Shown here: piece after piece, positions 1 to 7,996 of the stretch
How the letters are laid out: the number at the start of each line of letters is the position of its first letter
Numbering within the stretch: position 1 is the stretch's first letter
Source of the DNA: Flavobacteriaceae bacterium
GTDB taxonomy: Bacteria > Bacteroidota > Bacteroidia > Flavobacteriales > Flavobacteriaceae
NCBI GenBank assembly: GCA_013003555.1
Contig: JABDIV010000008.1
Location: forward strand, 1 to 32,317
Direction: 5' to 3'
Length of the DNA stretch: 32,317 nucleotides
Program-made: the position numbers and the translations under genes
Notes under the pieces: model-generated
Database searches by the model: none
The model's input: the letters and a program-made list of their open reading frames with translations, nothing else
Told to the model about the DNA's origin: nothing

Positions 1-2
1 TT

Positions 3-1421
3 AATGATGGTTCCATTACTGTAGAAGATGGTGGATCGATTTACATTCGTGAAAGCACGCCAATAACAGGAACCGGAACATTCAGTGTGAAGCGAGCATC
101 ACCAAGTTACTTACAACCCGATCTATATTCAATATGGTCAACGCCAGTGGCGGAGACTGATTCACAGCTTAACACCATTTTTCTGCATGATATTAAAACC
201 TATAAATATGATTCTTCACAGAATCCATCTGCCTATGTTGAAGTTGGCAGTAATGAAACTATGGAAGTAGGACGCGGTTATTTTATAAAACCGCAAAATG
301 TAAGTGGGTCGCTTGAGATGACCTTTACAGGCAAGTTGAATAACGGTAATATCAATGAGCCTGTTTATTTTAATAGTTCGGAAGACAATTTTAATTTAAT
401 AGGCAATCCATATCCATCTTCCATCAGTTGGCTAAAACTTCAGAAAGACAATACCTCGATTTTAGATGGCACCATGTATTATTGGAATCACACACAGACA
501 GCCCCAAACTCTGCCTCTGACTATATAAGTTTCAACCAGACGGGCTCTAATCCTCCTGGTTCTTCCGGAATTATTGCCTCCGGCCAGGGATTTTTTGTAG
601 GAGCTAAACAAAATGGAACAGTAACGTTTAAAAACAATCATAAAGTATTTGAAAGCAACACCCAATTTTATAGTATCGAAAACAATACCCAGTTCATTAA
701 TTCAAATACCAGTGATCAATCAATTGCAAATAATGCTGCAGAAGGCCCGAATAGTGGCAGGTCGTGGATACGGCTTACCGGAGGTGATGAGTTTAGTAGC
801 ACACTGATTGGCTTTTTGGCAGGCGCATCAGACGCCTATGATAGTGCTTACGATGGCGAACTTGTTGATGAGGGGCCTCAGCTGGCACTCTATAGTTTGA
901 TTGATTCTGGTAAATATGTAATTCAGGGGCGTTCTGAATTGGTTTCTGGCACCGGTACGACAATCAACCTGGGCTTTGAGGTTAAAACAGCAGGAACCTA
1001 CTCCATATCGATTGATCAGGAATTTATCGATTCGAATTTCGATATCATTCTTGATGATCTAGAACTTGATGTACAAACTGATCTTCGTTTGACTGATTAT
1101 ACATTCAACATGCAGGGCGCCGCTGAAAACAATGGTCGTTTTGTATTACACTATAGCCCGAAAGAGACTTTAGGCCTTGGTGAGGCTACCATCAGCAAAA
1201 AAGAAATAAAGGTATATTTCGAAAGTGATAGGCTGATAACTATTTTAAAAACGCAAAATGTGCCCGGATATATTACCGTTCATGATATTAAAGGAAACCT
1301 GAAATTATCACAATATTTCGAAGAAAAGATCATTACTTCCAACTTATATTCAGGCTTATATTTGGTCACCTATGATTTTAAAAATGGCCAATCATTAATA
1401 AAAAAAGTCATCAAGAAATAA
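3..1421 (+). CDS. T9SS-sorted surface protein, 3' part only
   Basis: The reading frame is open from base 3 with no stop, so the gene starts upstream of the window; the GTG at 87 is internal. The visible N-terminal part has the pattern common in large Bacteroidota secreted proteins: an ornate 'VEDGGSI' segment, then YSIWSTPV, and twice the 'NLIGNPYPSS' / 'GQGFFV' type motif. The last ~80 residues, from about LGLGEATISKKEIKVYF to the terminal KKVIKK, look like a type A T9SS C-terminal sorting domain (beta-rich, with a GLYLVTYDF strand and a basic end). It is therefore predicted to cross the outer membrane by T9SS and be attached to the surface or released. No catalytic domain is visible in this fragment, so its function is unknown. 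Confidence 0.85.
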   Translation, partial: NDGSITVEDGGSIYIRESTPITGTGTFSVKRASPSYLQPDLYSIWSTPVAETDSQLNTIFLHDIKTYKYDSSQNPSAYVEVGSNETMEVGRGYFIKPQNVSGSLEMTFTGKLNNGNINEPVYFNSSEDNFNLIGNPYPSSISWLKLQKDNTSILDGTMYYWNHTQTAPNSASDYISFNQTGSNPPGSSGIIASGQGFFVGAKQNGTVTFKNNHKVFESNTQFYSIENNTQFINSNTSDQSIANNAAEGPNSGRSWIRLTGGDEFSSTLIGFLAGASDAYDSAYDGELVDEGPQLALYSLIDSGKYVIQGRSELVSGTGTTINLGFEVKTAGTYSISIDQEFIDSNFDIILDDLELDVQTDLRLTDYTFNMQGAAENNGRFVLHYSPKETLGLGEATISKKEIKVYFESDRLITILKTQNVPGYITVHDIKGNLKLSQYFEEKIITSNLYSGLYLVTYDFKNGQSLIKKVIKK

Positions 1422-1573
1422 TCCCAATTATTACAGGGTCACAAACAATTCTTTGGACGACTTGTTGATTGTTTCTCATCAATGAAACGGTATATGATTC
1501 AAACAGGTGTTTTCTATTGAGGTTCTTAAGTGAATCAAAATTTATTACTCCCGGGTATAAGCGCTGTATTTTC

Positions 1574-1581
1574 TATCTTTA
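1574..1581 (+). promoter_or_regulatory. Possible -7 element with start site at the ATG
   Basis: TATCTTTA matches the Bacteroidota -7 consensus TAnnTTTG except for the last base. It ends 4 nt before the ATG at 1586. With the usual ~5 nt from the element to the start site, transcription would begin on the A of the ATG, giving a leaderless message. No TTG is seen at the expected -33 position, so this is weak. Confidence 0.3.
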
Positions 1582-1585
1582 GGTT

Positions 1586-2227
1586 ATGCGGAACCCCGGG
1601 AGAACTTTTTTTCAGCTTAGCATAAAACTATCATTAGCGAGTTTTGTCTTATTCCTGTTGTTTTATTTAATCGCTGCCCTTAATTATCCTGGAGGATCCT
1701 ATGCGTATCCCTCTCATCCCGAATTTAGTTTTGTGGATAATTATCTATGCGATCTGTTGGATGAACAAGCGATTAATGGGCACGCTAATTTAGCTAAGAT
1801 CTATGCGCGTATTTCATTGGGTTTTCTTTGCTTTGGTATTTTATTGTTTTGGATACACATACCCGAACTGTTTCAGCGAAAAAATAAATTGTTAAACTTA
1901 ATGCGCATAAGCGGGATTCTTTCAATGGCTATTACAGTGTTCCTTGCAGCCGGAAATCATGACCTAATAACCCGTTCCGCCGGATTCTTTGGTGCAATAG
2001 CCTTGTGTTTGTCTTTTATAGAACTCTATAGAGGCGGCTTTAAAATCTTCGCCTATTCAGGAATAGTTTGTCTTCTCCTGATCGCATTAAACTTTTATAG
2101 TTATGAAACCGGATTCTTAAGGCGGGTTTTACCATTATTCCAGAAAGTCACCACCGTTATTTGCCTGGGATGGTTTGTGATTTTAAATTTAAAGCTATAC
2201 TCGAAATTAAAAAGTATATATATCTAA
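1586..2227 (+). CDS. Predicted six-to-seven-helix membrane protein (DUF998-like)
   Basis: 213 residues with hydrophobic segments at about 12-32, 72-90, 103-122, 128-147, 152-170 and 183-203. The first loop carries NYPGGSYAYPSHPEFSFVDNYLCDLLDE, a pattern I associate with small DUF998-type integral membrane proteins (a PGGS-Y...FSWVDNYWCDLL-like signature). No enzymatic motif is recognised. It stands alone on the plus strand between a T9SS cargo gene and a convergent dapB-like gene. The ATG at 1586 is the only reasonable start, because the first transmembrane helix follows directly. Function unknown; the family assignment is from memory of the signature. Confidence 0.75.
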   Translation: MRNPGRTFFQLSIKLSLASFVLFLLFYLIAALNYPGGSYAYPSHPEFSFVDNYLCDLLDEQAINGHANLAKIYARISLGFLCFGILLFWIHIPELFQRKNKLLNLMRISGILSMAITVFLAAGNHDLITRSAGFFGAIALCLSFIELYRGGFKIFAYSGIVCLLLIALNFYSYETGFLRRVLPLFQKVTTVICLGWFVILNLKLYSKLKSIYI

Positions 2228-2251
2228 TAAAGATATACTTACATGTATTTT

Positions 2252-2274
2252 TTAATAGATTATACGTCTATTAA
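2252..2274. terminator. AT-rich hairpin between convergent genes
   Basis: Perfect inverted repeat TTAATAGA (2252-2259) / TCTATTAA (2267-2274) with a 7-nt loop, between two converging genes. It has a T run only on its left side, so it could serve as a weak terminator at best. Confidence 0.3.
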
Positions 2275-2310
2275 TTAACAGTTGTGATTTTGATCATTTT
2301 TGCTAACAAT

Positions 2311-3069
2311 TTAAGATTCAAAACCGAGAGCTGCATCCAGGCCAATTGCTACACCACGAATTGATTTGACGTGCCTAATGGCCATCAGAGCGCCCTTAAC
2401 GAACGACTCATAGGATGTACTGCTGTGGTGAACAGAAAAAATTTCTCCATTGTTACTGAAAGCCACCTCCTGATCTGAAAGGACGCCTTTCATACGTAAT
2501 GAGTGCACCCGGACACCAGAAACCAGTCCACCACGTACCCCTTTAATGAGCTCTTTGCCGGAAGGCTGTTCTTTTCCTTTCTGATGTTTTCCCATGCGCA
2601 TTGCGGTGGCAAGGGCTGTGCCGGAGGGCGCGTCGGGTTTTCTAGTTTCATGACGTTCAATGATTTCGGCCGAATCAAAAAATGGAGATGCCTGTTCAGC
2701 AAAACGCATCATCAGGATGGCTCCAATCGAGAAATTGGGTACGATAAGACAGCCGGGGTCGTTTTTACCCCAAAAGGATTTCAATTCTTGAATGCGTTCT
2801 TTGGTAAAGCCTGACGTTCCAATAACTGCCCCCATCCCTCTCGAATGCCAGACCCTAAGGTTTTCCATTACACTATCCGGAGGTGAACACTCCACGATAA
2901 TGTCGGCATCAACATTTACAATGAACTCCTCAAATTCTAAACCGGCAACCGTTTCACCTGCGTACCCGGGAGCATATACGCATGTGAGTTGCATATCGTC
3001 GGCTTTAGAAACGCCTTTGGAAATAACACGGCCCAAACGACCGTTTGCACCTGAAACTGCTACTTTCAT
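2311..3069 (-). CDS. dapB: DapB-like dihydrodipicolinate reductase, divergent
   Basis: 252 residues. The N-terminal Rossmann signature GANGRLG (7-13) matches the NAD(P)-binding GxxGRxG of 4-hydroxy-tetrahydrodipicolinate reductase (lysine/diaminopimelate pathway, cytoplasm). Further family motifs are GTSGF (84-88), VPNFSIGAILMMRF (from 110) and the substrate motif ending KPDAPSGTA (144-152). The catalytic-type His140 and Lys144 are present, but the usual second His of the EhHHxxKxDAPSGTA motif is Glu141, and near the C-terminus the usual HDSxDRxSF-type segment reads HSSTSYESF, so the conserved Arg is Tyr. Overall it resembles actinobacterial/Chloroflexi-type DapB more than the form I expect in Bacteroidota (MKIALxGYGKMG). 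The fold is secure; the physiological reaction is less so. It could be a second, specialised copy. A good promoter lies just upstream. Confidence 0.8.
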   Translation of the reverse strand: MKVAVSGANGRLGRVISKGVSKADDMQLTCVYAPGYAGETVAGLEFEEFIVNVDADIIVECSPPDSVMENLRVWHSRGMGAVIGTSGFTKERIQELKSFWGKNDPGCLIVPNFSIGAILMMRFAEQASPFFDSAEIIERHETRKPDAPSGTALATAMRMGKHQKGKEQPSGKELIKGVRGGLVSGVRVHSLRMKGVLSDQEVAFSNNGEIFSVHHSSTSYESFVKGALMAIRHVKSIRGVAIGLDAALGFES

Positions 3070-3106
3070 ATCGAATGTGTTTTTGAGGGTTGGTATTCGA
3101 TTCCTA

Positions 3107-3138
3107 CAAAGTTAGCTGTTGAAAAGCATTCTAAGCAA
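3107..3138 (-). promoter_or_regulatory. Bacteroidota-type promoter of dapB-like gene
   Basis: Read on the minus strand, TTG (3136-3138), 21 nt, then TAACTTTG (3107-3114) matches the TTG / TAnnTTTG promoter pattern. It would give a leader of roughly 30 nt before the ATG at 3069. Confidence 0.6.
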
Positions 3139-3180
3139 TAAATTCAAATATCTTACATGGATTATTTCGAAGAAACCTAT

Positions 3181-3188
3181 TAATTTTG
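3181..3188 (+). promoter_or_regulatory. -7 element upstream of rhodanese gene
   Basis: TAATTTTG is an exact TAnnTTTG match, 16 nt before the ATG at 3205. No clear TTG is seen at -33. Confidence 0.4.
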
Positions 3189-3204
3189 AAAAAACATCTG
3201 CATC

Positions 3205-3615
3205 ATGAAATACTTTTTTATCTGTGTCTTTAGCCTTAGTATCTTATTATCCTGTAAAACGACATCCGATCAATCCGAAATTGAGGCTGCGCCCGTGGTC
3301 ATAACACCGACTATCGAAGTCCTCGATAAACCGGCATTTAAGGATGCTATCAAATCGGGAAAGGTGCAATTGGTGGATGTTCGCACTCCTGAAGAATTCG
3401 CAGGAGGTCATATCGAAAAGGCCACCAATATCGATTTCCTTGCAGATGATTTTTCGGAAGCTATTCTCGAAGTAAATAAAGACAAACCTGTCTACATTTA
3501 TTGCAGAAGTGGCAATCGAAGTGGACAAGCCGCACAGATTATGCAGAAACTTGGTTTTAAGACTATTTATGACCTAAAAGGAGGCTATTTGGCCTGGTCA
3601 GAAACCGATCAGTAA
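3205..3615 (+). CDS. Rhodanese-domain lipoprotein
   Basis: 136 residues. An N-terminal hydrophobic signal ends in the lipobox LLSC, with Cys17 as the predicted lipidated residue, so the protein should be anchored to a membrane facing the periplasm. Residues ~40-135 form a single rhodanese domain: VQLVDVRTPEEFAGGHI, then the active-site loop CRSGNRS with the catalytic Cys100, and the closing LKGGYLAW. Rhodaneses carry persulfide on this Cys and transfer sulfane sulfur; the in vivo acceptor cannot be told from the sequence. The gene is monocistronic, divergent from the dapB-like gene and convergent with the cyclase gene. Confidence 0.88.
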   Translation: MKYFFICVFSLSILLSCKTTSDQSEIEAAPVVITPTIEVLDKPAFKDAIKSGKVQLVDVRTPEEFAGGHIEKATNIDFLADDFSEAILEVNKDKPVYIYCRSGNRSGQAAQIMQKLGFKTIYDLKGGYLAWSETDQ

Positions 3616-3816
3616 CAGAATTTCCCTAAACGATTTTAAGAGTGCCGAAGTCCTAATTCAAAAGTTACACGTGATAGCCAATCATCGAGTTGAACATTCA
3701 CCGTGTCGTTTTTGTCGTGACCTGACTTGCAGCTTTGCTGTTGTATCTGAAAAATAACCACTTTTAATTCTTTGCCTGAGTTTGTCAATTAAATCAAATA
3801 GGCATGTCACATTTGA

Positions 3817-5652
3817 TCATGGACAATAATCGATGAAGTACATTTGGATCTTTCCTTTGCCTTTTGCTTCCAGGGCACCCCGTGATTTAAACTCGAAAAC
3901 ATCGTATTGCTTAACCTTCTTATAGGTGGTTTCACTGATATTGACCTTTCCTATTTCTCCCGAGCTTTCCATTCGGCTGGCTGTATTTACCGTGTCACCC
4001 CAAATATCGTACTGGAATTTTTTAGTCCCGACTACTCCGGCAACCACGGTACCGGTATTGATTCCAACACGAATATCAAATTTGGCCAGGTCATGTTTGA
4101 TACTGCGTTTGGTTTGCTTTACAAATTCAACGATTTCAAGGGCGGCCTGACAAACTTTTACAGCATGATCTTCCAATGGAAATGGCAATCCCCCGGCACA
4201 CATATAGGCATCCCCAATCGTTTTAATTTTTTCCAGGTCATGCTTCTCGATTATTTCGTCGAATTTTGAGAAATAATAATTGATACTTTTAACCAAGGCC
4301 TCTGGACTAAGGCGTTCCGATTGTTCGGTAAATCCCTTAAAATCGGTAAATAATACAGTTACATGTTCGAATTTCTTGGCTTCAACTCCACCGCTTTCTT
4401 TCAATTCCTGCGCGGTTTCCTCCGGCAGAATATTGAGTAACAGATCTTCAGATCGTTGTTTTTCAAATGCGATAATGGCATTGGTCTTTTTCATAAACTT
4501 ATTTCGGTTGAAAAGCCCGATGGCCAGCAGTACTATTAAAAATAAAGCAATGCCAATCCCGATGGCAATGGCACGTTGTGTTTTCTTTTGTTCATTGAGA
4601 AGATCAACTTCTAACTGCTTTTTAGACACTTCGAATTCAGTATTGACATTGGCCATTTTCTGAACCTCTTGCTTGCTTTCAACACTGTCCCGATATACGA
4701 TGTAATCTTTAAAGTGATCAAATGAACGCCTTAAGTTGCCTTTATTTTCATAAATTTCCGATAGTTTTAAATTCGAATCACCTATTTCGTCCTTTAGTCC
4801 GTGTTTCTTGGCCAAATTGAGACTTTGGGCGGCATATTCTAATGCTTTATCAATATCTTCCTTGGCCTCGTAGATCTGGGCCATTGAGATTAAATATTCA
4901 CTAATGGCAGGATAATCTCCGAGCCTTGTCAATACGTCAATTGCCTGGTTTAAATTCGTTTCCGCAAGATCATGTTGGCCCTTCTCAGCATATATAATTC
5001 CTACATTTCCCAGGTAATACGATTCTCCCAATTCCCATTCATTGAGCCTGGAGATGTTGCCGCCCTTTGTAAAGTGATATAAAGCCGAATCCAGGTTTTT
5101 TTGTTTGAGGTACTCATCACCTAAATTTAAATGTGCCGCCCCGAGATATATGGATGATGAATCAATATCAAGATAATCACTAATAGCTCTGTTATAGTAA
5201 CTAACCGCTGTTTTACTATCACCCATATTGGAAAACGCATCGGCAATAGCTATGTTTATCGAGGCCATATCGTCCCTCAAGTTATTTTCGGATGCGATTT
5301 TAGATGCATCAAAGAAACTTTCGAGGGCCTTACTCATATCACCCTTATCTTGATAAGCATAGCCTTTCTGAAGATAACCGGAATATTCGTACGAAAAAGA
5401 GTCTACCGATTTAGCTGCTACAATGAGTTGTAAGCTATAGGTAATTTTCTTATCAGCATCTGTTTCAGAATCTGCAAGATCACGAAGAATTTTCAATTCC
5501 TCACTTTTCTCGTAATTCCCGCCTTTAAATATAATTTCCAGGCTATCACTCAGTTCTTTATCTTGTGCAAACGATAGCAAGCATGAAAAAAAGCCAAGAA
5601 TGATCAAGGCTTTTTTTAATGGTATATTTTGTATTGAATTCCTTAGATTCAC
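3817..5652 (-). CDS. Periplasmic TPR / membrane / class III adenylate cyclase
   Basis: 611 residues. A signal peptide or anchor (1-29, ending SFAQ), then about six TPR-like helix pairs (~85-320), a coiled segment (~325-358), one transmembrane helix (~360-381), a linker ending in the LLLNILPEETAQEL motif typical just before cyclase domains, and a class III cyclase domain (~427-608). All key residues are visible: metal-binding Asp437 (FTDF) and Asp481 (IGDAYM), base-selecting Lys477 and Asp549 (the Lys/Asp pair of ATP-using enzymes; guanylate cyclases usually have Glu/Cys), and the transition-state Asn556 and Arg560 (NTASR). It is predicted to make cAMP in the cytoplasm in response to something bound by the extracytoplasmic TPRs. 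The start is GTG, with an in-frame TAG nine nt upstream. It follows the lipoprotein gene by 29 bp, so the two are probably co-transcribed. Confidence 0.9.
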   Translation of the reverse strand: MNLRNSIQNIPLKKALIILGFFSCLLSFAQDKELSDSLEIIFKGGNYEKSEELKILRDLADSETDADKKITYSLQLIVAAKSVDSFSYEYSGYLQKGYAYQDKGDMSKALESFFDASKIASENNLRDDMASINIAIADAFSNMGDSKTAVSYYNRAISDYLDIDSSSIYLGAAHLNLGDEYLKQKNLDSALYHFTKGGNISRLNEWELGESYYLGNVGIIYAEKGQHDLAETNLNQAIDVLTRLGDYPAISEYLISMAQIYEAKEDIDKALEYAAQSLNLAKKHGLKDEIGDSNLKLSEIYENKGNLRRSFDHFKDYIVYRDSVESKQEVQKMANVNTEFEVSKKQLEVDLLNEQKKTQRAIAIGIGIALFLIVLLAIGLFNRNKFMKKTNAIIAFEKQRSEDLLLNILPEETAQELKESGGVEAKKFEHVTVLFTDFKGFTEQSERLSPEALVKSINYYFSKFDEIIEKHDLEKIKTIGDAYMCAGGLPFPLEDHAVKVCQAALEIVEFVKQTKRSIKHDLAKFDIRVGINTGTVVAGVVGTKKFQYDIWGDTVNTASRMESSGEIGKVNISETTYKKVKQYDVFEFKSRGALEAKGKGKIQMYFIDYCP

Positions 5653-5681
5653 GGGTTTTTTCTAGCCACTAAAAAATCATT

Positions 5682-6212
5682 TTAATTCGTGGACTTAATT
5701 TTTATTTTTGGATCAACCAAATAGTTCGCTGATATAATGTTATTTCTAACCACGTTAAAATAAATAGAATATTTCAATGTGCTGTCAACCACAGGGGTTG
5801 TTACTACTTCTCTTATGAATAACGGTTGCGGCGCTTCATAATATAAATCGTCCTCACCATCCGGGACAACAAGTTGAGTATATCCGTCCAATAAAAAATC
5901 ATCATCAATAATAGCGGTGAATAAGATTTCATCAGTTGCCGAGGACGCTGATGTAGCCTGCCAGGATACTCTTTCTCCAAATCCAACCTCTGTTAAGAAG
6001 TCTGCATTTGAAATACCTCCAGCTTGTCCGAAGTTTGCAAAAGCACTGACTTCTGTATCTGCAGGCAAGTTGGCTGCAAGAAGGGCATCAACATCAACGG
6101 TCATAGTAACCGGAATAATTGTTACTCCCGGGGTATCATCATCATTGGAGCATGAAACTACAATAATTGATAATAACAAGATTGCAGCAACTAATAATTT
6201 GAATGATTTCAT
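5682..6212 (-). CDS. Putative surface lipoprotein
   Basis: 176 residues. The N-terminal signal ends VVSC, with Cys21 as the lipidation site, followed at once by SNDDD, which resembles the acidic lipoprotein export signal that sends Bacteroidota lipoproteins to the cell surface. The rest is acidic and beta-rich, with no recognised domain. The region from about residue 50 contains FGQAGGISNADFLTEVGFGERVSWQ and a DDLYYEAPQPLF segment. It lies 29 bp upstream of the TPR-cyclase gene on the same strand, and downstream of the PycTM-like gene with a 189-bp gap. A role as ligand or partner of the cyclase TPR domain is possible but unproven. Confidence 0.75.
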   Translation of the reverse strand: MKSFKLLVAAILLLSIIVVSCSNDDDTPGVTIIPVTMTVDVDALLAANLPADTEVSAFANFGQAGGISNADFLTEVGFGERVSWQATSASSATDEILFTAIIDDDFLLDGYTQLVVPDGEDDLYYEAPQPLFIREVVTTPVVDSTLKYSIYFNVVRNNIISANYLVDPKIKIKSTN

Positions 6213-6401
6213 AAAACAAGGTATTAATTAAGCAATATAATTCCCCTAATTTGTGCACTTTCCGGTTAGTATATCTATAGCTTCGATATTCACCCCATTT
6301 ATCAATTGAGATTCATTTCACCTCACCATGTCATAACAACATTTTTTTACAGATTGGTTATTGACATTAAGGAGATTATGATAAACAGGTTTATAATTCG
6401 G

Positions 6402-6938
6402 TTAAGAGATTAACATAACTACCCCTGTTACAATAATAAACATAATACTCCACATGAAAAAGAAAATGGCTCGTTTTACATTTCTGAATTTAAACGATAC
6501 TATTGAGCTTTTAACATGCAATTGTTCAGCGAGTTGAATATAGAGTTTTTCATTATCTTCTGTAACGCTTAACACCTTTTTTACATAATCATCTATACTT
6601 CCGAATCTATGGACAACATCCTCAAAGAAGAAGACATTGGGTTCATATTTGGATTTCAAAATTATCGGCACGAAACATTTAAAACAAAAATAAACCGAGA
6701 TGACCGTAGCCATAGTCCAGAGAATAAAACAAATAAATATTATTGTGTTTTCACTAAAGAGTAATTTAAAATAGTCAATCTTGTCAGCGAAAAGTCCGAT
6801 AATTAAACTATGATAGGAGAAAATTACCCCTACTTTAACTTCTGAGTTTTTATTTAAATTTTCTAACCGGCCTAATTGCCTCCAGTAATCACTTGAATCC
6901 TGGGTTTTCTTTTTCTTTTTTTTAGGTTCTTCTTTCAT
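6402..6938 (-). CDS. PycTM/DUF5706-like membrane protein
   Basis: 178 residues. A lysine-rich start (six Lys in a row) precedes YWRQLGRLENLNKNSEVKVG, a hydrophobic segment (~36-52), a second long one (~64-92) and a C-terminal helix (~157-177). Two features match the Pycsar effector transmembrane family (PycTM, Pfam DUF5706) as I know it: the N-terminal 'NLNKNSEVKVGVIFSYHSLIIGLF' type helix, and the C-terminal pattern FFFEDV...YV..L......LYIQLAEQLHVKSSIVSFKFRNVKRA. In known Pycsar defence, such proteins respond to a cyclic nucleotide made by a neighbouring class III cyclase and damage the inner membrane. Here the nearest cyclase is two genes downstream on the same strand. No HD phosphohydrolase domain is fused, unlike many flavobacterial homologues. 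Family call fairly good; a defence role is inference. Confidence 0.65.
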   Translation of the reverse strand: MKEEPKKKKKKTQDSSDYWRQLGRLENLNKNSEVKVGVIFSYHSLIIGLFADKIDYFKLLFSENTIIFICFILWTMATVISVYFCFKCFVPIILKSKYEPNVFFFEDVVHRFGSIDDYVKKVLSVTEDNEKLYIQLAEQLHVKSSIVSFKFRNVKRAIFFFMWSIMFIIVTGVVMLIS

Positions 6939-7109
6939 TTGTTTGATTTCTTCAATTCACTTGTAGGAAATTTAACATTTTTTTTATGAACGGGTTACTT
7001 TATGCAGAAAAAAAAGAGTGATGGTTTTTAAGGAACCCGGTTTATATCTATCGCCAAAGCAGCAACCCACAAACGGTCAGGCCGCTAGAATTTAGCAATA
7101 GCCACGCTT

Positions 7110-7172
7110 AACCGATTACGATCGCAATGGCAGGTTTATGTTTGGGAAGACGATTGAGGTTATTAATCGGTT
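7110..7172. repeat. Long-range inverted repeat downstream of mddA
   Basis: AACCGATTA (7110-7118) and TAATCGGTT (7164-7172) are perfect 9-nt inverted arms separated by 45 nt, within the 241-bp gene-free stretch between mddA and the PycTM-like gene. A smaller GCTA/TAGC pair lies just to the left (7084-7096). The arms could form a stem-loop RNA or act as a terminator for mddA, but there is no U-tract. Confidence 0.3.
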
Positions 7173-7179
7173 TCGACTT

Positions 7180-7944
7180 CTAATTCGGTACCTCAGCTGA
7201 TTTTTTCGATTTCCCAAATTTCAGAAACGGGATTAGCATTGGAACACGCTTCTGATAGTCAACATAAGCATCTCCAAGTTCATTTCTCAAATCGCGTTCT
7301 TCCAAATATTTTACAGCAACGATCACATAAATGGTAGTTACCGCCGCAAAAAGCAAATGGCCTGTTGTCATTCGTGCCTCAGCCCAAAATGCAATTATAA
7401 ACCCCGTCATGATAGGATGACGAACAAACTTATAGAAAAAGTGTTCCTTGAATTTAAGTCCGGTTGGCGGCTGGCTTCTCAATTTATTGAATACCTGGTC
7501 GAGTCCGAATAAATGAAAATGATTGATCATAAAGGTCGACAGCAGTACAATGGCCCAGCCCAGCCAAAAAAGAATATTGATAATCAAAACATAGGTCTCT
7601 CCTTCAATATTCCATACCACTTCAGTCATAGGTCGCCACTGCCAGAAAATCAGGAAAAGAATGAGGCTGGTAAGCAAAACGAAGGTACTACGCTCCATAG
7701 CCGGATTGATGATCTTCGTCCATTTTTTCTTAAAGCCCGGCCTGGCCATGATCGAATGCTGAATCGCAAATACGCTTAGCAGTAATAGATTAATGATAAT
7801 TGATTCGGTTATTCCGGAAGTTTCTCCGGAGTCTATGGTTTTTGGTACCCAAAGGTTGGCAACAAAACCGATTGCATAAAGAAATGAGGCCAGGAATACG
7901 ACATACGCCACTATTCCATAGAGGAAGATGAGTGTTTTTTGCAT
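7180..7944 (-). CDS. mddA: Methanethiol S-methyltransferase (MddA-like)
   Basis: 254 residues, with about six hydrophobic segments. The conserved blocks fit the isoprenylcysteine-methyltransferase-like / NnrU superfamily and specifically the MddA family: WVPKTIDSG (33-41), FAIQHSIMARPGFK, ERSTFVLL, FWQWRPM, INHFHLFGLDQV, the SAM-site region VRHPIMTGFIIAFWAEARMT, and LEERDLRNELGDAYVDYQKRVPMLIPF. MddA methylates methanethiol with SAM to make dimethyl sulfide; it is an inner-membrane enzyme. The length is normal for the family. The ATG at 7944 is directly before the first transmembrane helix. A 17-bp palindrome lies 36 bp upstream. It shares strand with, but is separated by 241 bp from, the PycTM-like gene. 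Confidence 0.85.
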   Translation of the reverse strand: MQKTLIFLYGIVAYVVFLASFLYAIGFVANLWVPKTIDSGETSGITESIIINLLLLSVFAIQHSIMARPGFKKKWTKIINPAMERSTFVLLTSLILFLIFWQWRPMTEVVWNIEGETYVLIINILFWLGWAIVLLSTFMINHFHLFGLDQVFNKLRSQPPTGLKFKEHFFYKFVRHPIMTGFIIAFWAEARMTTGHLLFAAVTTIYVIVAVKYLEERDLRNELGDAYVDYQKRVPMLIPFLKFGKSKKSAEVPN

Positions 7945-7979
7945 GATTTATTTTGGTTGGTTCTCTGTAAGATACGAAT

Positions 7980-7996
7980 AAATGAGCAGCTCATTT
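7980..7996. promoter_or_regulatory. Perfect 17-bp palindrome upstream of mddA
   Basis: AAATGAGC-A-GCTCATTT has 8-bp arms around a single central base. It sits 36 bp upstream of the mddA ATG, in the 280-bp divergent region shared with the M23 peptidase gene, and could be a repressor operator. Confidence 0.4.

Noticed and set aside
1463..1484. TTGAT-N8-ATCAA inverted repeat after the first gene
   Set aside because: The spacing is wrong for the Crp/Fnr-like core, and it has neither a U-tract nor an adjacent promoter.
2285..2296. TGAT-TTTG-ATCA, another match to the Crp/Fnr-like core
   Set aside because: It lies between two convergent genes, 55 bp or more past both coding ends, so it is not placed to control either; probably chance.
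3817..6938. Calling the locus a canonical Pycsar system outright
   Set aside because: The cyclase is membrane-anchored with an external TPR sensor and ATP-type residues, and a lipoprotein gene separates it from the PycTM-like gene, so only a tentative link is justified.
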